Shown here piece by piece: positions 10,253 through 18,183 of a DNA stretch of 64,000 nt. The translations under genes were made by a program, and so were the position numbers. The notes beneath the pieces were generated by a model, which searched no databases, was not told the DNA's origin, and was given only the letters and a program-made list of their open reading frames with translations. Origin of the DNA: Methylorubrum aminovorans (GTDB lineage: Bacteria; Pseudomonadota; Alphaproteobacteria; Rhizobiales; Beijerinckiaceae); assembly GCF_022179725.1 (NCBI RefSeq), contig NZ_BPRC01000017.1, positions 40,196 to 104,195 of the forward strand, given 5' to 3'. Position 1 is the stretch's first letter. Each line of letters opens with the position of its first letter.

Positions 10253-11692
10253 TCAGAACAGCGCCTTCGCCGCGTCACCCGCCGCGGCGACCAGCGGGGC
10301 CGGGACGAGGAAGAACAGCACGACGACGGCGCTCGACACGCCGAGCACGATGGCCGAGCCCGGCGGGATCCGCTCGTAGGGCGCCTTGGCCTCGTCGAAG
10401 TACATCACCTTGACGAGACGCAGGTAGTAGAAGGCACCGACCACCGAGGTCACCACGCCGACGACGGCGAGCGTCACCAGCCCTTCCTTAATCGCGGCGG
10501 CGAAGACGTAGAACTTCGCGAAGAACCCGGCGAGCGGCGGGATGCCGGCCAGCGAGAACATCATCGCGGCGAGGCAGAAGGCCAGCCACGGATGCGTGCG
10601 CGAGAGGCCCGAGAGATCGTCGACTGTCTCGAACATCTTGTCCTTGCGGCGCAGCGACAGCAGCACCGCGAAGGCGCCGAGCGTCATGGCGAGGTAGATC
10701 ACCATGTAGATGATCACGCCGCGGATGCCCTCCTCCGAGCCGGCCGCCAAGCCGATCAGCGCGTAGCCGACATTGCCGATCGAGGAATAGGCCATCAGGC
10801 GCTTGATGTTGCGCTGGCCGATGGCGGCGAAGGATCCGAGCGCCATCGAGGCGATCGAGACGAACACGATGATCTGCTGCCAGACGGCCGTCACGTCGGG
10901 GAAGGCGCCGATGAAGACGCGCACCGTCATCGCCATGGCGGCGATCTTCGGGGCGGAGCCGAAGAAGGCGGTGACCGGCGTCGGCGAGCCCTCGTAGACG
11001 TCCGGCGTCCACATGTGGAACGGCACCGCCGCCAGTTTGAAGGCGACGCCGGCGGCCACGAACACGATGCCGAGCACGATGCCGAAGCTCGTCGCGCCGT
11101 TGAGCGCCGTGACGATGCCGGGGAACGAAACGGTGCCGGTGAAGCCGTAGACCAGCGAGGCGCCGTAGAGCAGCATGCCGGAGGAGAGCGCGCCGAGCAC
11201 GAAGTACTTCAGGCCGGCTTCCGTGGACTTCACGTCGTCGCGGTGGAAGGCGGCGATGACGTAGGCGGCGAGCGATTGCAGTTCCAGCCCGAGATAGAGC
11301 GAGATCAAGTCGTTGGCCGAGGCCATCACCATCATGCCGATGGTGCAGAGCACGATCAGGATCGGATACTCGAACCGGTCGATGCGCTCGCGCTGGAAGT
11401 AGTCGCGCGAGAGCAGGATCGTCGCCGCCGAGCCGATCAGGATCAGCGCCTTCATCACCCGCGCGAACGGGTCGGCGATGAAGGCGCCATTCAGCGTCGT
11501 CACGTTGCCCGTCTGCGAGACGACGAGGAAGAAGGTGAAGATCAGGAGGATCAGCGCGCCGACATTGACGCCCTCGGACGAGCGCTCGCCGCGCCACGCC
11601 CCGTAGAGCACGAGCAGCAAAGCGCCGACGCTCAGGACGATCTCCGGCAGGACCGGTGTGATCGCCGGCAGGACGGACTGGATCGGGGTCAT
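10253..11692 (-). CDS. nuoN: NADH-quinone oxidoreductase subunit N
   Basis: Antiporter-like proton-pumping subunit in the membrane arm of complex I. The 479-residue protein has about 14 hydrophobic helices. Family motifs include FEYPILIVLCTIGMM, LYLGLELQSLAAYV, the lysine-bearing FKLAAVPFHMWTPDVYEG and GQRNIKRLMAYSSIGNVGY. Its ATG overlaps the nuoM stop in an ATGA arrangement, so translation is coupled. It is the last nuo gene, followed at once by birA. Confidence 0.97.
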   Translation of the reverse strand: MTPIQSVLPAITPVLPEIVLSVGALLLVLYGAWRGERSSEGVNVGALILLIFTFFLVVSQTGNVTTLNGAFIADPFARVMKALILIGSAATILLSRDYFQRERIDRFEYPILIVLCTIGMMVMASANDLISLYLGLELQSLAAYVIAAFHRDDVKSTEAGLKYFVLGALSSGMLLYGASLVYGFTGTVSFPGIVTALNGATSFGIVLGIVFVAAGVAFKLAAVPFHMWTPDVYEGSPTPVTAFFGSAPKIAAMAMTVRVFIGAFPDVTAVWQQIIVFVSIASMALGSFAAIGQRNIKRLMAYSSIGNVGYALIGLAAGSEEGIRGVIIYMVIYLAMTLGAFAVLLSLRRKDKMFETVDDLSGLSRTHPWLAFCLAAMMFSLAGIPPLAGFFAKFYVFAAAIKEGLVTLAVVGVVTSVVGAFYYLRLVKVMYFDEAKAPYERIPPGSAIVLGVSSAVVVLFFLVPAPLVAAAGDAAKALF

Positions 11693-13272
11693 CGCGCGGC
11701 GGCCTCGACGGTTTTCTGGGACTCAGGTCCAGCCATGTTCTCGGCCGCCGCGAGCTTCGCCGCTCTGGCGGCGGCCTCGGCGGTCTGCGTGTTGGCGAGT
11801 GCGCCGCGCATGTTCTGCACCAGCGCCTCGGTGGAGGGCGCGAAGGTGTCGAGCACGGGGGCCGGATGCACGCCGTACCAGATCGTCAGCGCGACGAGCG
11901 GCGCGATGATGATTTTCTCGCGCGTGTCGAGATCGAGGATGCCCTGGAGGTTGGGCTTGTCGAGCTTCCCGTAAATCACCCGGGCATAGAGCCACAGCGC
12001 GTAGCCCGCCGAGAGGATGATGCCGAAGACCGAGAAGAAGGCGACCGTCGGGTTGGCCTTGAAGGCACCCATCATCGCCAGGAACTCGCCGACGAAGCCG
12101 GACGTGCCGGGCAGGCCGACATTGGCCATGGTGAACACCATCATCGCGGCGGCGTAGAGCGGCATCCGCTTCACGAGGCCGCCGTAGGCCGCGATTTCGC
12201 GGGTGTGCATCCGGTCGTAGACGACGCCGACGCAGAGGAAGAGCGCGCCCGAGACGATGCCGTGCGAGATCATCAGGAACAGCGCGCCCTGGATGCCCTG
12301 CTCGTTCAGGGTGAACAGGCCGAGCGTCACGAAGCCCATATGCGCCACCGACGAGTAGGCGATCAGCTTCTTGATGTCGGTCTGCATCATCGCGGTGAGC
12401 GAAGTGAAGATGATCGCGATCACCGAGAGCGCGAAGACCAGAGGCGCGAACGCGGCCGATGCGTCCGGCAGCATCGGCAGCGAGATCCGAATGAAGCCGT
12501 AGCCGCCCATCTTCAGCAGGATGCCAGCCAGGATCACCGAGCCCGCGGTCGGCGCCTCGACGTGGGCGTCGGGGAGCCAGGTATGGACCGGCCACATCGG
12601 CATCTTCACCGCGAACGAGGCGAAGAAGGCGAGCCACAGCCACCACTGCATCCCGACGGGGAAGCGGTGCTGGAGGAGCGTCGGGATGTCGGTGGTGCCG
12701 GCCTCCCAGTACATCGCCATGATGGCGAGCAGCATCAGCACGGAGCCGAGCAGGGTGTAGAGGAAGAACTTGAAGCTCGCGTAGATGCGCCGCTTGCCGC
12801 CCCAGATGCCGATGATGAGGAACATCGGGATCAGACCTGCCTCGAAGAACAGGTAGAACAGCACGAGGTCGAGGGCGCAGAACACGCCGATCATCGTCGT
12901 TTCCAGCACCAGGAAGGCGACGAAGTACTCCTTGACCCGGTTCTCGACCGACAACCACGAGGCCCCAATGCAGAACGGCATCAGGAAGGTGGTCAGCAGG
13001 ATCAACGGCATCGAGAAGCCGTCGACGCCGAGCTTGAACCGGATCGTCTCGGCAAGCCACGCATGGCTCTCGACGAGCTGGAAGCTCGGCGACGCGATGT
13101 CGTAGCGGGCCCAGGCGGCCAGCGAGAGCAGGAAGGTGACGATCGTGGTGATCAGCGCGGCCCAGCGGGCGTTGCGCTTCACCGCCGCCGTCTCCTCACC
13201 CAGGGTCAGGATGAAGGCGGCGCCCGCGAGCGGAACGATCAGAAGCCCGGAGAGAATACCGAGGCCGAGCAT
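11689..13272 (-). CDS. nuoM: NADH-quinone oxidoreductase subunit M
   Basis: Second antiporter-like subunit of complex I. I start it at the ATG at 13272 (MLGLGILSGLLI), giving 527 residues, because this codon overlaps the nuoL stop as TGATG; the frame extends a little upstream. Motifs are FYLFFEAGLIPMFLIIG, KMPMWPVHTWLPDAHVEAPT with the conserved lysine, and TDIKKLIAYSSVAHMGF. The C-terminal 50 residues are alanine-rich and more hydrophilic than in E. coli NuoM. Confidence 0.97.
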   Translation of the reverse strand: MLGLGILSGLLIVPLAGAAFILTLGEETAAVKRNARWAALITTIVTFLLSLAAWARYDIASPSFQLVESHAWLAETIRFKLGVDGFSMPLILLTTFLMPFCIGASWLSVENRVKEYFVAFLVLETTMIGVFCALDLVLFYLFFEAGLIPMFLIIGIWGGKRRIYASFKFFLYTLLGSVLMLLAIMAMYWEAGTTDIPTLLQHRFPVGMQWWLWLAFFASFAVKMPMWPVHTWLPDAHVEAPTAGSVILAGILLKMGGYGFIRISLPMLPDASAAFAPLVFALSVIAIIFTSLTAMMQTDIKKLIAYSSVAHMGFVTLGLFTLNEQGIQGALFLMISHGIVSGALFLCVGVVYDRMHTREIAAYGGLVKRMPLYAAAMMVFTMANVGLPGTSGFVGEFLAMMGAFKANPTVAFFSVFGIILSAGYALWLYARVIYGKLDKPNLQGILDLDTREKIIIAPLVALTIWYGVHPAPVLDTFAPSTEALVQNMRGALANTQTAEAAARAAKLAAAENMAGPESQKTVEAAAR

Positions 13273-15377
13273 CAGTGGGTCCCCCCAGGCACGCCGGAGA
13301 CGAGGTACCACGTGATCAGGCCGGCGACCCCGACGAGCATCACGAAGGCGTAGTGGTAGACGTAGCCGGTCTGGAGGCGGACCACGCCGCGGGTGATGTC
13401 CACGACCCGGGCCGAGATGCCGTTCGGGCCCAGCCCGTCGATGATGCGGCCGTCACCCTCCTTCCAGAGGAACAGGCCGAAGTTCTTGGCCGGACGGACG
13501 AAGATCCGGTCGTAGATCTCGTCGAAGTACCACTTGTTGAGCAGGAAGCGGTACAGGATCGGCTGCGATTCCGCGAGGCGGTGCGGCAGATCAGGCCGGC
13601 GCAGATACATCCAGAAGGCCAGGAGGAAGCCGAGCACCAGCATCACGAAGGGCGAGGCGGCGACCCAACCCGGCGCATCGTGGATCTTGTGCATGATGTC
13701 GTTGCCGGACCCGTGCGGGAGCGCATTGCCCCAGAACTTGTCCATGTCGTGCCCGATGAAGCGCTCCTTGAAGATCAGGCCGGCGAACAGGGCGCCGAAA
13801 GCCAGGATCGCGAGCGGGATCGTCATCACGAGCGGGCTCTCGTGCGGCGTATGGGCATGATCGTCGTGATGCTCGATCGCGCTGTGCGAAGCGGGCTCGA
13901 TGTCGTGACCCTTGTCATCGTGGGCGACGCCCTCGTGATGCCCCGGCGCACCGTCGGCTTGGTGGGCGGAGGCCGCGTGCGCATGATCATGCGCGGCGTG
14001 ATCGTCGTGACCGTGGGCGCCGTGCGTCACCCAGCGCTGCGGTCCCTCGAAGGTGAGGAAGAACAGGCGCCAGGAGTAGAACGAGGTCATCAGCGCGGCG
14101 ATCACGGTGGCGAGGAACGCCAGCACGTGGCCGGGGCGGTCCGACATGTAGGCCGCCTCGATGATCGCGTCCTTGGAGTAGTAGCCGGAGGTGAAGGGGA
14201 AGCCGATCAGCGCAATCGTGCCGATCGTCATCATCGCCGTGGTGAAGGGGATGTAGCGGCGCAAGCCGCCCATGTTCCGCATGTCCTGCTCGTGGTGCAT
14301 CGCGTGGATGACCGAGCCGGCGCCGAGGAACAGCAGCGCCTTGAAGAAGGCGTGGGTGAAGAGGTGGAACACGCCGGTGGCGTAGGCGCCGACGCCGAGG
14401 CCGACGAACATGTAGCCGAGCTGCGAGCAGGTCGAGTAGGCGATGACCCGCTTGATGTCGTTCTGCACGAGGCCGACGGTGGCTGCGAAGAAGGCGGTGA
14501 TGCCGCCGATGACGGTGACGACGGTGAGCGCGGTCGGGGCCAGCTCGAACAGCGGCGACAGGCGCGCGACCATGAACACACCGGCGGTGACCATGGTGGC
14601 GGCGTGGATCAGCGCGGAGACCGGGGTCGGCCCCTCCATCGCGTCGGGGAGCCAAGTGTGCAGCAGGAACTGCGCCGACTTGCCCATCGCGCCCATGAAC
14701 AGCAGCAGGCAGGCCAGCGTCAGAGCGTGCCAGTCATGGCCGAGGAAGTGGAAGGTCGCGTCCTTCAGCTCCGGGGCTTTCGCGAAGATCGCGTCGAAGC
14801 CGACGGAGCCCGTCAGGACGAACACCAGGAAGATGCCGAGCGAGAAGCCGAAATCGCCGACGCGGTTGACGATGAAGGCCTTCATCGCCGCCGCATTCGC
14901 CGAGGGTTTCTCGTACCAGAAGCCGATCAGCAGGTAGGAGGCGAGGCCGACGCCCTCCCAGCCGAAGAACATCTGCACGAGGTTGTCGGCCGTCACCAGC
15001 ATCAGCATGGCGAAGGTGAACAGCGACAGGTAGGCGAAGAAGCGCGGGCGGTGCGGATCCTCGTGCATGTAGCCGATGGAGTAGAGGTGCACGAGGGTCG
15101 AGACCGAGGTCACGACCACCAGCATCACTGCAGTCAGCGTGTCGACTTTGAAGGCCCAATCGACCACGAGGTCGCCGGCGCTGAACCATTGCGCAACCGG
15201 CACGGTCTCGGCGCGGCCATCGCCGGTGACGAGGAAGAAGGCGCCCCAGGAGAGCAGCGCCGCGAAGGCGAGGCAGCCCGTCGTCACGAGCTCGCTCATC
15301 CGCGCGCCGATGTACCGGCCGAACAGGCCGGCGATCAGGGCGCCGATGAGCGGGAAGAAGACGATCGCGTGATACAT
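13272..15377 (-). CDS. nuoL: NADH-quinone oxidoreductase subunit L, with histidine-rich loop
   Basis: Distal antiporter-like subunit of complex I, carrying the long lateral helix; 701 residues. Conserved segments are FFGWEGVGLASYLLIGFWY, KSAQFLLHTWLPDAMEGPTP and NDIKRVIAYSTCSQLGYMF. Between residues about 450 and 513 there is a hydrophilic insertion with roughly 20 histidines and many aspartates (HGHDDHAAHDHAHAAS and similar runs), absent from the E. coli protein. The gene is followed by nuoM with a one-base overlap and preceded by nuoK by about 60 bases. Confidence 0.97.
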   Translation of the reverse strand: MYHAIVFFPLIGALIAGLFGRYIGARMSELVTTGCLAFAALLSWGAFFLVTGDGRAETVPVAQWFSAGDLVVDWAFKVDTLTAVMLVVVTSVSTLVHLYSIGYMHEDPHRPRFFAYLSLFTFAMLMLVTADNLVQMFFGWEGVGLASYLLIGFWYEKPSANAAAMKAFIVNRVGDFGFSLGIFLVFVLTGSVGFDAIFAKAPELKDATFHFLGHDWHALTLACLLLFMGAMGKSAQFLLHTWLPDAMEGPTPVSALIHAATMVTAGVFMVARLSPLFELAPTALTVVTVIGGITAFFAATVGLVQNDIKRVIAYSTCSQLGYMFVGLGVGAYATGVFHLFTHAFFKALLFLGAGSVIHAMHHEQDMRNMGGLRRYIPFTTAMMTIGTIALIGFPFTSGYYSKDAIIEAAYMSDRPGHVLAFLATVIAALMTSFYSWRLFFLTFEGPQRWVTHGAHGHDDHAAHDHAHAASAHQADGAPGHHEGVAHDDKGHDIEPASHSAIEHHDDHAHTPHESPLVMTIPLAILAFGALFAGLIFKERFIGHDMDKFWGNALPHGSGNDIMHKIHDAPGWVAASPFVMLVLGFLLAFWMYLRRPDLPHRLAESQPILYRFLLNKWYFDEIYDRIFVRPAKNFGLFLWKEGDGRIIDGLGPNGISARVVDITRGVVRLQTGYVYHYAFVMLVGVAGLITWYLVSGVPGGTH

Positions 15378-15439
15378 GGGTCGGTCGTGCCTCGCAGCAG
15401 GCGGACGAAGGGGACGGGGCTCTCTTTGGGTAAGGAGCG

Positions 15440-15745
15440 TCAGCCCTTCATCATGCTCACGTCCTCGACGGCGATGGAGCCGCGGTTGCGGAAGAACACC
15501 ACCAGGATCGCCAGACCGATCGCGGCCTCGGCCGCGGCCACCGTCAGCACGAACAGGGCGAAGACCTGTCCGGTGATGTCGTTGAGGTGGGTCGAGAAGG
15601 CGACGAGGTTGATGTTCACGGCGAGCAGGATCAGCTCGACCGACATCAGGATGACGATGACGTTCTTGCGGTTGATGAAGATGCCGAGCACGCCGAGCGT
15701 GAACAGGATCGCGGCAACCGTCAGGTAGTGGCTCAATCCGATCAT
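15440..15745 (-). CDS. nuoK: NADH-quinone oxidoreductase subunit K
   Basis: Small membrane subunit of complex I, 101 residues with three helices. It starts MIGLSHYLTVAAILFTLG, carries the conserved membrane glutamates in MSVELILLAVNINLVAF and AAAEAAIGLAI, and ends with the VEDVSMMKG tail. Length equals the family norm. It begins 5 bases downstream of nuoJ. Confidence 0.97.
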   Translation of the reverse strand: MIGLSHYLTVAAILFTLGVLGIFINRKNVIVILMSVELILLAVNINLVAFSTHLNDITGQVFALFVLTVAAAEAAIGLAILVVFFRNRGSIAVEDVSMMKG

Positions 15746-15750
15746 CGGCC

Positions 15751-16371
15751 TCAGACCTCCACGCCCCGCCGCGAGGGCACCTTGATGGTATCGACCGCCA
15801 TCGCCTGCGTGCGGGCGTTCTGCACGGCGATGTCCTGGCGCTTCACGCCGGTGCGCTCGCGCAGGGTCAGCACGATGGCGCCGATCATCGCCACCAGCAG
15901 GATCAGGCCGGCGATCTGGAAGGCGTAGACGTAGTCCGTGTAGAGCACGCGCCCGAGCGCCTCGGTGTTGGTGGCGGTCTCGCCATGGGCGGCCCGTCCC
16001 AGCGGCGCCTGCACGAGGCCCGGATCGATGGTCCAGGTGCCGACGACGAGGAGCAGCTCGATCAGGAAGATCGCGCCGATCAAACCGCCGATCGGCAGGT
16101 AGCGCTGGAAGCCCTGGCGGAGCGCGGCGAAGTCCACGTCGAGCATCATCACGACGAAGAGGAACAAGACCGCGACGGCGCCGACATAGACGACGACGAG
16201 GATCATCGCCAGGAACTCGGCGCCCATCAGCACGAACAGCCCGGCGGCGTTCACGAAGGCGAGGATCAGGAACAGCACCGAGGTGACGGGGTTCCTGGCA
16301 GCGATCACCATGAAGCCCGAGGCTACGGCGAAGCCTGCGAAGAGATAGAAGAAGGCGGCGGCTGCGGTCAT
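15751..16371 (-). CDS. nuoJ: NADH-quinone oxidoreductase subunit J
   Basis: Membrane subunit of complex I with five predicted helices in 206 residues. Recognisable segments are RNPVTSVLFLILAFVNAAG, MILVVVYVGAVAVLFLFVVMM and IGAIVLTLRERTGVKRQD. The C-terminal 30 residues are hydrophilic. The upstream gap to nuoI (about 200 bases) is the widest break inside the nuo operon and holds a two-hairpin repeat, so some transcript attenuation may occur here. Confidence 0.96.
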   Translation of the reverse strand: MTAAAAFFYLFAGFAVASGFMVIAARNPVTSVLFLILAFVNAAGLFVLMGAEFLAMILVVVYVGAVAVLFLFVVMMLDVDFAALRQGFQRYLPIGGLIGAIFLIELLLVVGTWTIDPGLVQAPLGRAAHGETATNTEALGRVLYTDYVYAFQIAGLILLVAMIGAIVLTLRERTGVKRQDIAVQNARTQAMAVDTIKVPSRRGVEV

Positions 16372-16449
16372 GCGATTTTCAGCATCGGCCGCCCCAGCGA
16401 GCGGCTCCCTTCTGCCTCGGTGGACCCTCGGCCGCAGACGGCGGCCCGT

Positions 16450-16532
16450 CTAGCGCGTCCAGGATGACGCGCTAGGCTCCTGTTTCCGCATCGTCTTTTT
16501 CGAAAGCCGGAAGCCGCCTTTCGGGACGATGC
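16450..16532 (-). repeat. Two-hairpin dispersed repeat, copy A (between nuoI and nuoJ)
   Basis: Read on the minus strand, the core 16532-16477 runs GCATCGTCCCGAAAGG, then CCGGCTTTCG, GACGATGC and GGAAACAGGAG. This is the same order and nearly the same bases as 38964-39020 on the plus strand. A second perfect palindrome with ten-base arms (CTAGCGCGTC / GACGCGCTAG, loop of six) follows at 16450-16475. Copy B has its second palindrome in the same place. Confidence 0.8.
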
Positions 16533-16572
16533 TCTATAGAACTGGGCTGTGCGACGCACAACCGGCGGCGGA

Positions 16573-17061
16573 CTAGCGGTAGGGCGCGTCCATCGCGATA
16601 TTGCGGGCGATCTCGCGCTCCCAGCGGTCGCCGTTCTCGAGAAGCTTCTGCTTGTCGTAGAGCAGCTCCTCGCGGGTCTCGACCGAGAATTCGAAGTTCG
16701 GCCCCTCAACGATGGCATCCACCGGGCAGGCCTCCTGGCACATGCCGCAATAGATGCACTTCACCATGTCGATGTCGTAGCGCGTGGTGCGCCGCGTGCC
16801 GTCGTTGCGGCGCGGGCCGGCCTCGATGGTGATGGCCTGGGCCGGGCAGATCGCCTCGCAAAGCTTGCAGGCGATGCAGCGCTCCTCGCCGTTGGGATAG
16901 CGGCGTAGCGCGTGCTCGCCGCGGAAGCGCGGTCCGCGATGGCCCATCTCGAAGGGATAGTTGATCGTAGCCTTCGGCTTGAAGAAGTATTTCATGGCGA
17001 GGAAGAACCCCGACACGAACTCCTTCAGGAGGAGGCTTCTGGCGACCTGATCGAGCTTCAC
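16573..17061 (-). CDS. nuoI: NADH-quinone oxidoreductase subunit I
   Basis: Carries the two [4Fe-4S] clusters N6a and N6b in the peripheral arm of complex I. The 162-residue protein has two ferredoxin motifs, CIACKLCEAICP and CIYCGMCQEACP, each with the fourth cysteine-proline. It begins with an amphipathic helix and the FFKPKATINYPFE segment typical of alphaproteobacterial and mitochondrial (TYKY) forms. Confidence 0.97.
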   Translation of the reverse strand: MKLDQVARSLLLKEFVSGFFLAMKYFFKPKATINYPFEMGHRGPRFRGEHALRRYPNGEERCIACKLCEAICPAQAITIEAGPRRNDGTRRTTRYDIDMVKCIYCGMCQEACPVDAIVEGPNFEFSVETREELLYDKQKLLENGDRWEREIARNIAMDAPYR

Positions 17062-17148
17062 GGCGCGATCTCCGATTCTCTGGAAGCATTCCCGAGCGAG
17101 GTGGTTACCGGCTCGCGCGCAGGAAATGCGACATCAGAAGGGTTGCGA

Positions 17149-18171
17149 TCAGGCTCCCGGCGCAAGGCCGGTGAGCTTGAGGACGAAGGCGACGACGATG
17201 ACCGAGATCAGCGAGAGCGGAAGGAACACCTTCCAGCCGAGCCGCATGAGCTGGTCGTAGCGGTAGCGGGGCACCATGGCCTTCACCATGGCGATCATGA
17301 AGAACAGGAAGCTGGCCTTCAGCGTGAACCAGATCACGCCGGGCACCCAGGTGAAGGGTGCGAACGGGATCGGCGAGAGCCAGCCGCCGAGGAAAAGGAC
17401 CGTGCCGAGCGCGCACATGGTCATGATCGCCACGTACTCGCCGAGCATGAACAGCAGGTATGGCGTCGAGGAATACTCGACCATGTAGCCCGCCACGAGT
17501 TCCGACTCGGCCTCCGGCAGATCGAAGGGCGGGCGGTTGGTCTCAGCGAGCGCCGAGACGAAGAACACGCCGAACATCGGGAACAGCCAGAGCCAGTACC
17601 AGCCGAACAGGCCGAGCGCGGTGTCCTGCGCCATGACGATGCGCGAGAGGTTGAGCGAGCCGGCACACAGCAGCACGCAGATGATGACGAAGCCGAGCGA
17701 GACTTCGTAGGAGATCATCTGCGCCGCCGAGCGGAGCGCGCCGAGGAACGCGTATTTCGAGTTCGAGGCCCAGCCGCCCATGATGACGCCGTAGACGCCG
17801 AGCGAGGAGATCGCGAAGATGTAGGTGATGCCGACATTGATGTCGGCGATCGCCCAGCCGTCGGCCAGCGGGATCACCGCCCAGGACGCCAGCGCCAGCA
17901 TCGCGAAGACCAGCGGCGCCAGCAGGAAGATCGCCTTGTTGGCGCCCGCCGGGATCACCGGCTCCTTCAGCACGAACTTGAGCAAGTCGGCAAAGGACTG
18001 GAACAGGCCCCAGGGCCCGACCACGTTCGGGCCGCGGCGCAACTGCACCGCCGCCCAGATCTTGCGGTCGGCCAGCAGCGCGTAGGCGATGAAGACGAGA
18101 AGTGCTGCCAGCAGCACGAAGCTCTTCAGCGCGATCAGGAGGACGGTGCCGAGCACTTCCCAGAGGGTCAT
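17149..18171 (-). CDS. nuoH: NADH-quinone oxidoreductase subunit H
   Basis: Membrane subunit that forms much of the quinone site and links the peripheral and membrane arms. It has 340 residues with about eight helices. Motifs are LADRKIWAAVQLRRGPNVVG, LLKFVLKEPVIPAGANK, the ETNRPPFDLPEAESELVAGY loop and VRYRYDQLM-like YRYDQLMRLGWKVFLP. It ends about 90 bases before nuoI and begins 12 bases after nuoG. Confidence 0.97.
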   Translation of the reverse strand: MTLWEVLGTVLLIALKSFVLLAALLVFIAYALLADRKIWAAVQLRRGPNVVGPWGLFQSFADLLKFVLKEPVIPAGANKAIFLLAPLVFAMLALASWAVIPLADGWAIADINVGITYIFAISSLGVYGVIMGGWASNSKYAFLGALRSAAQMISYEVSLGFVIICVLLCAGSLNLSRIVMAQDTALGLFGWYWLWLFPMFGVFFVSALAETNRPPFDLPEAESELVAGYMVEYSSTPYLLFMLGEYVAIMTMCALGTVLFLGGWLSPIPFAPFTWVPGVIWFTLKASFLFFMIAMVKAMVPRYRYDQLMRLGWKVFLPLSLISVIVVAFVLKLTGLAPGA

Positions 18172-18183
18172 CGCGGGCGTCCC

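Noticed and set aside
13275..15728. An 817-codon plus-strand frame opposite nuoL and nuoK
   Set aside because: Antisense shadow in high-GC DNA. It is very rich in charged residues and spans two real genes on the other strand.
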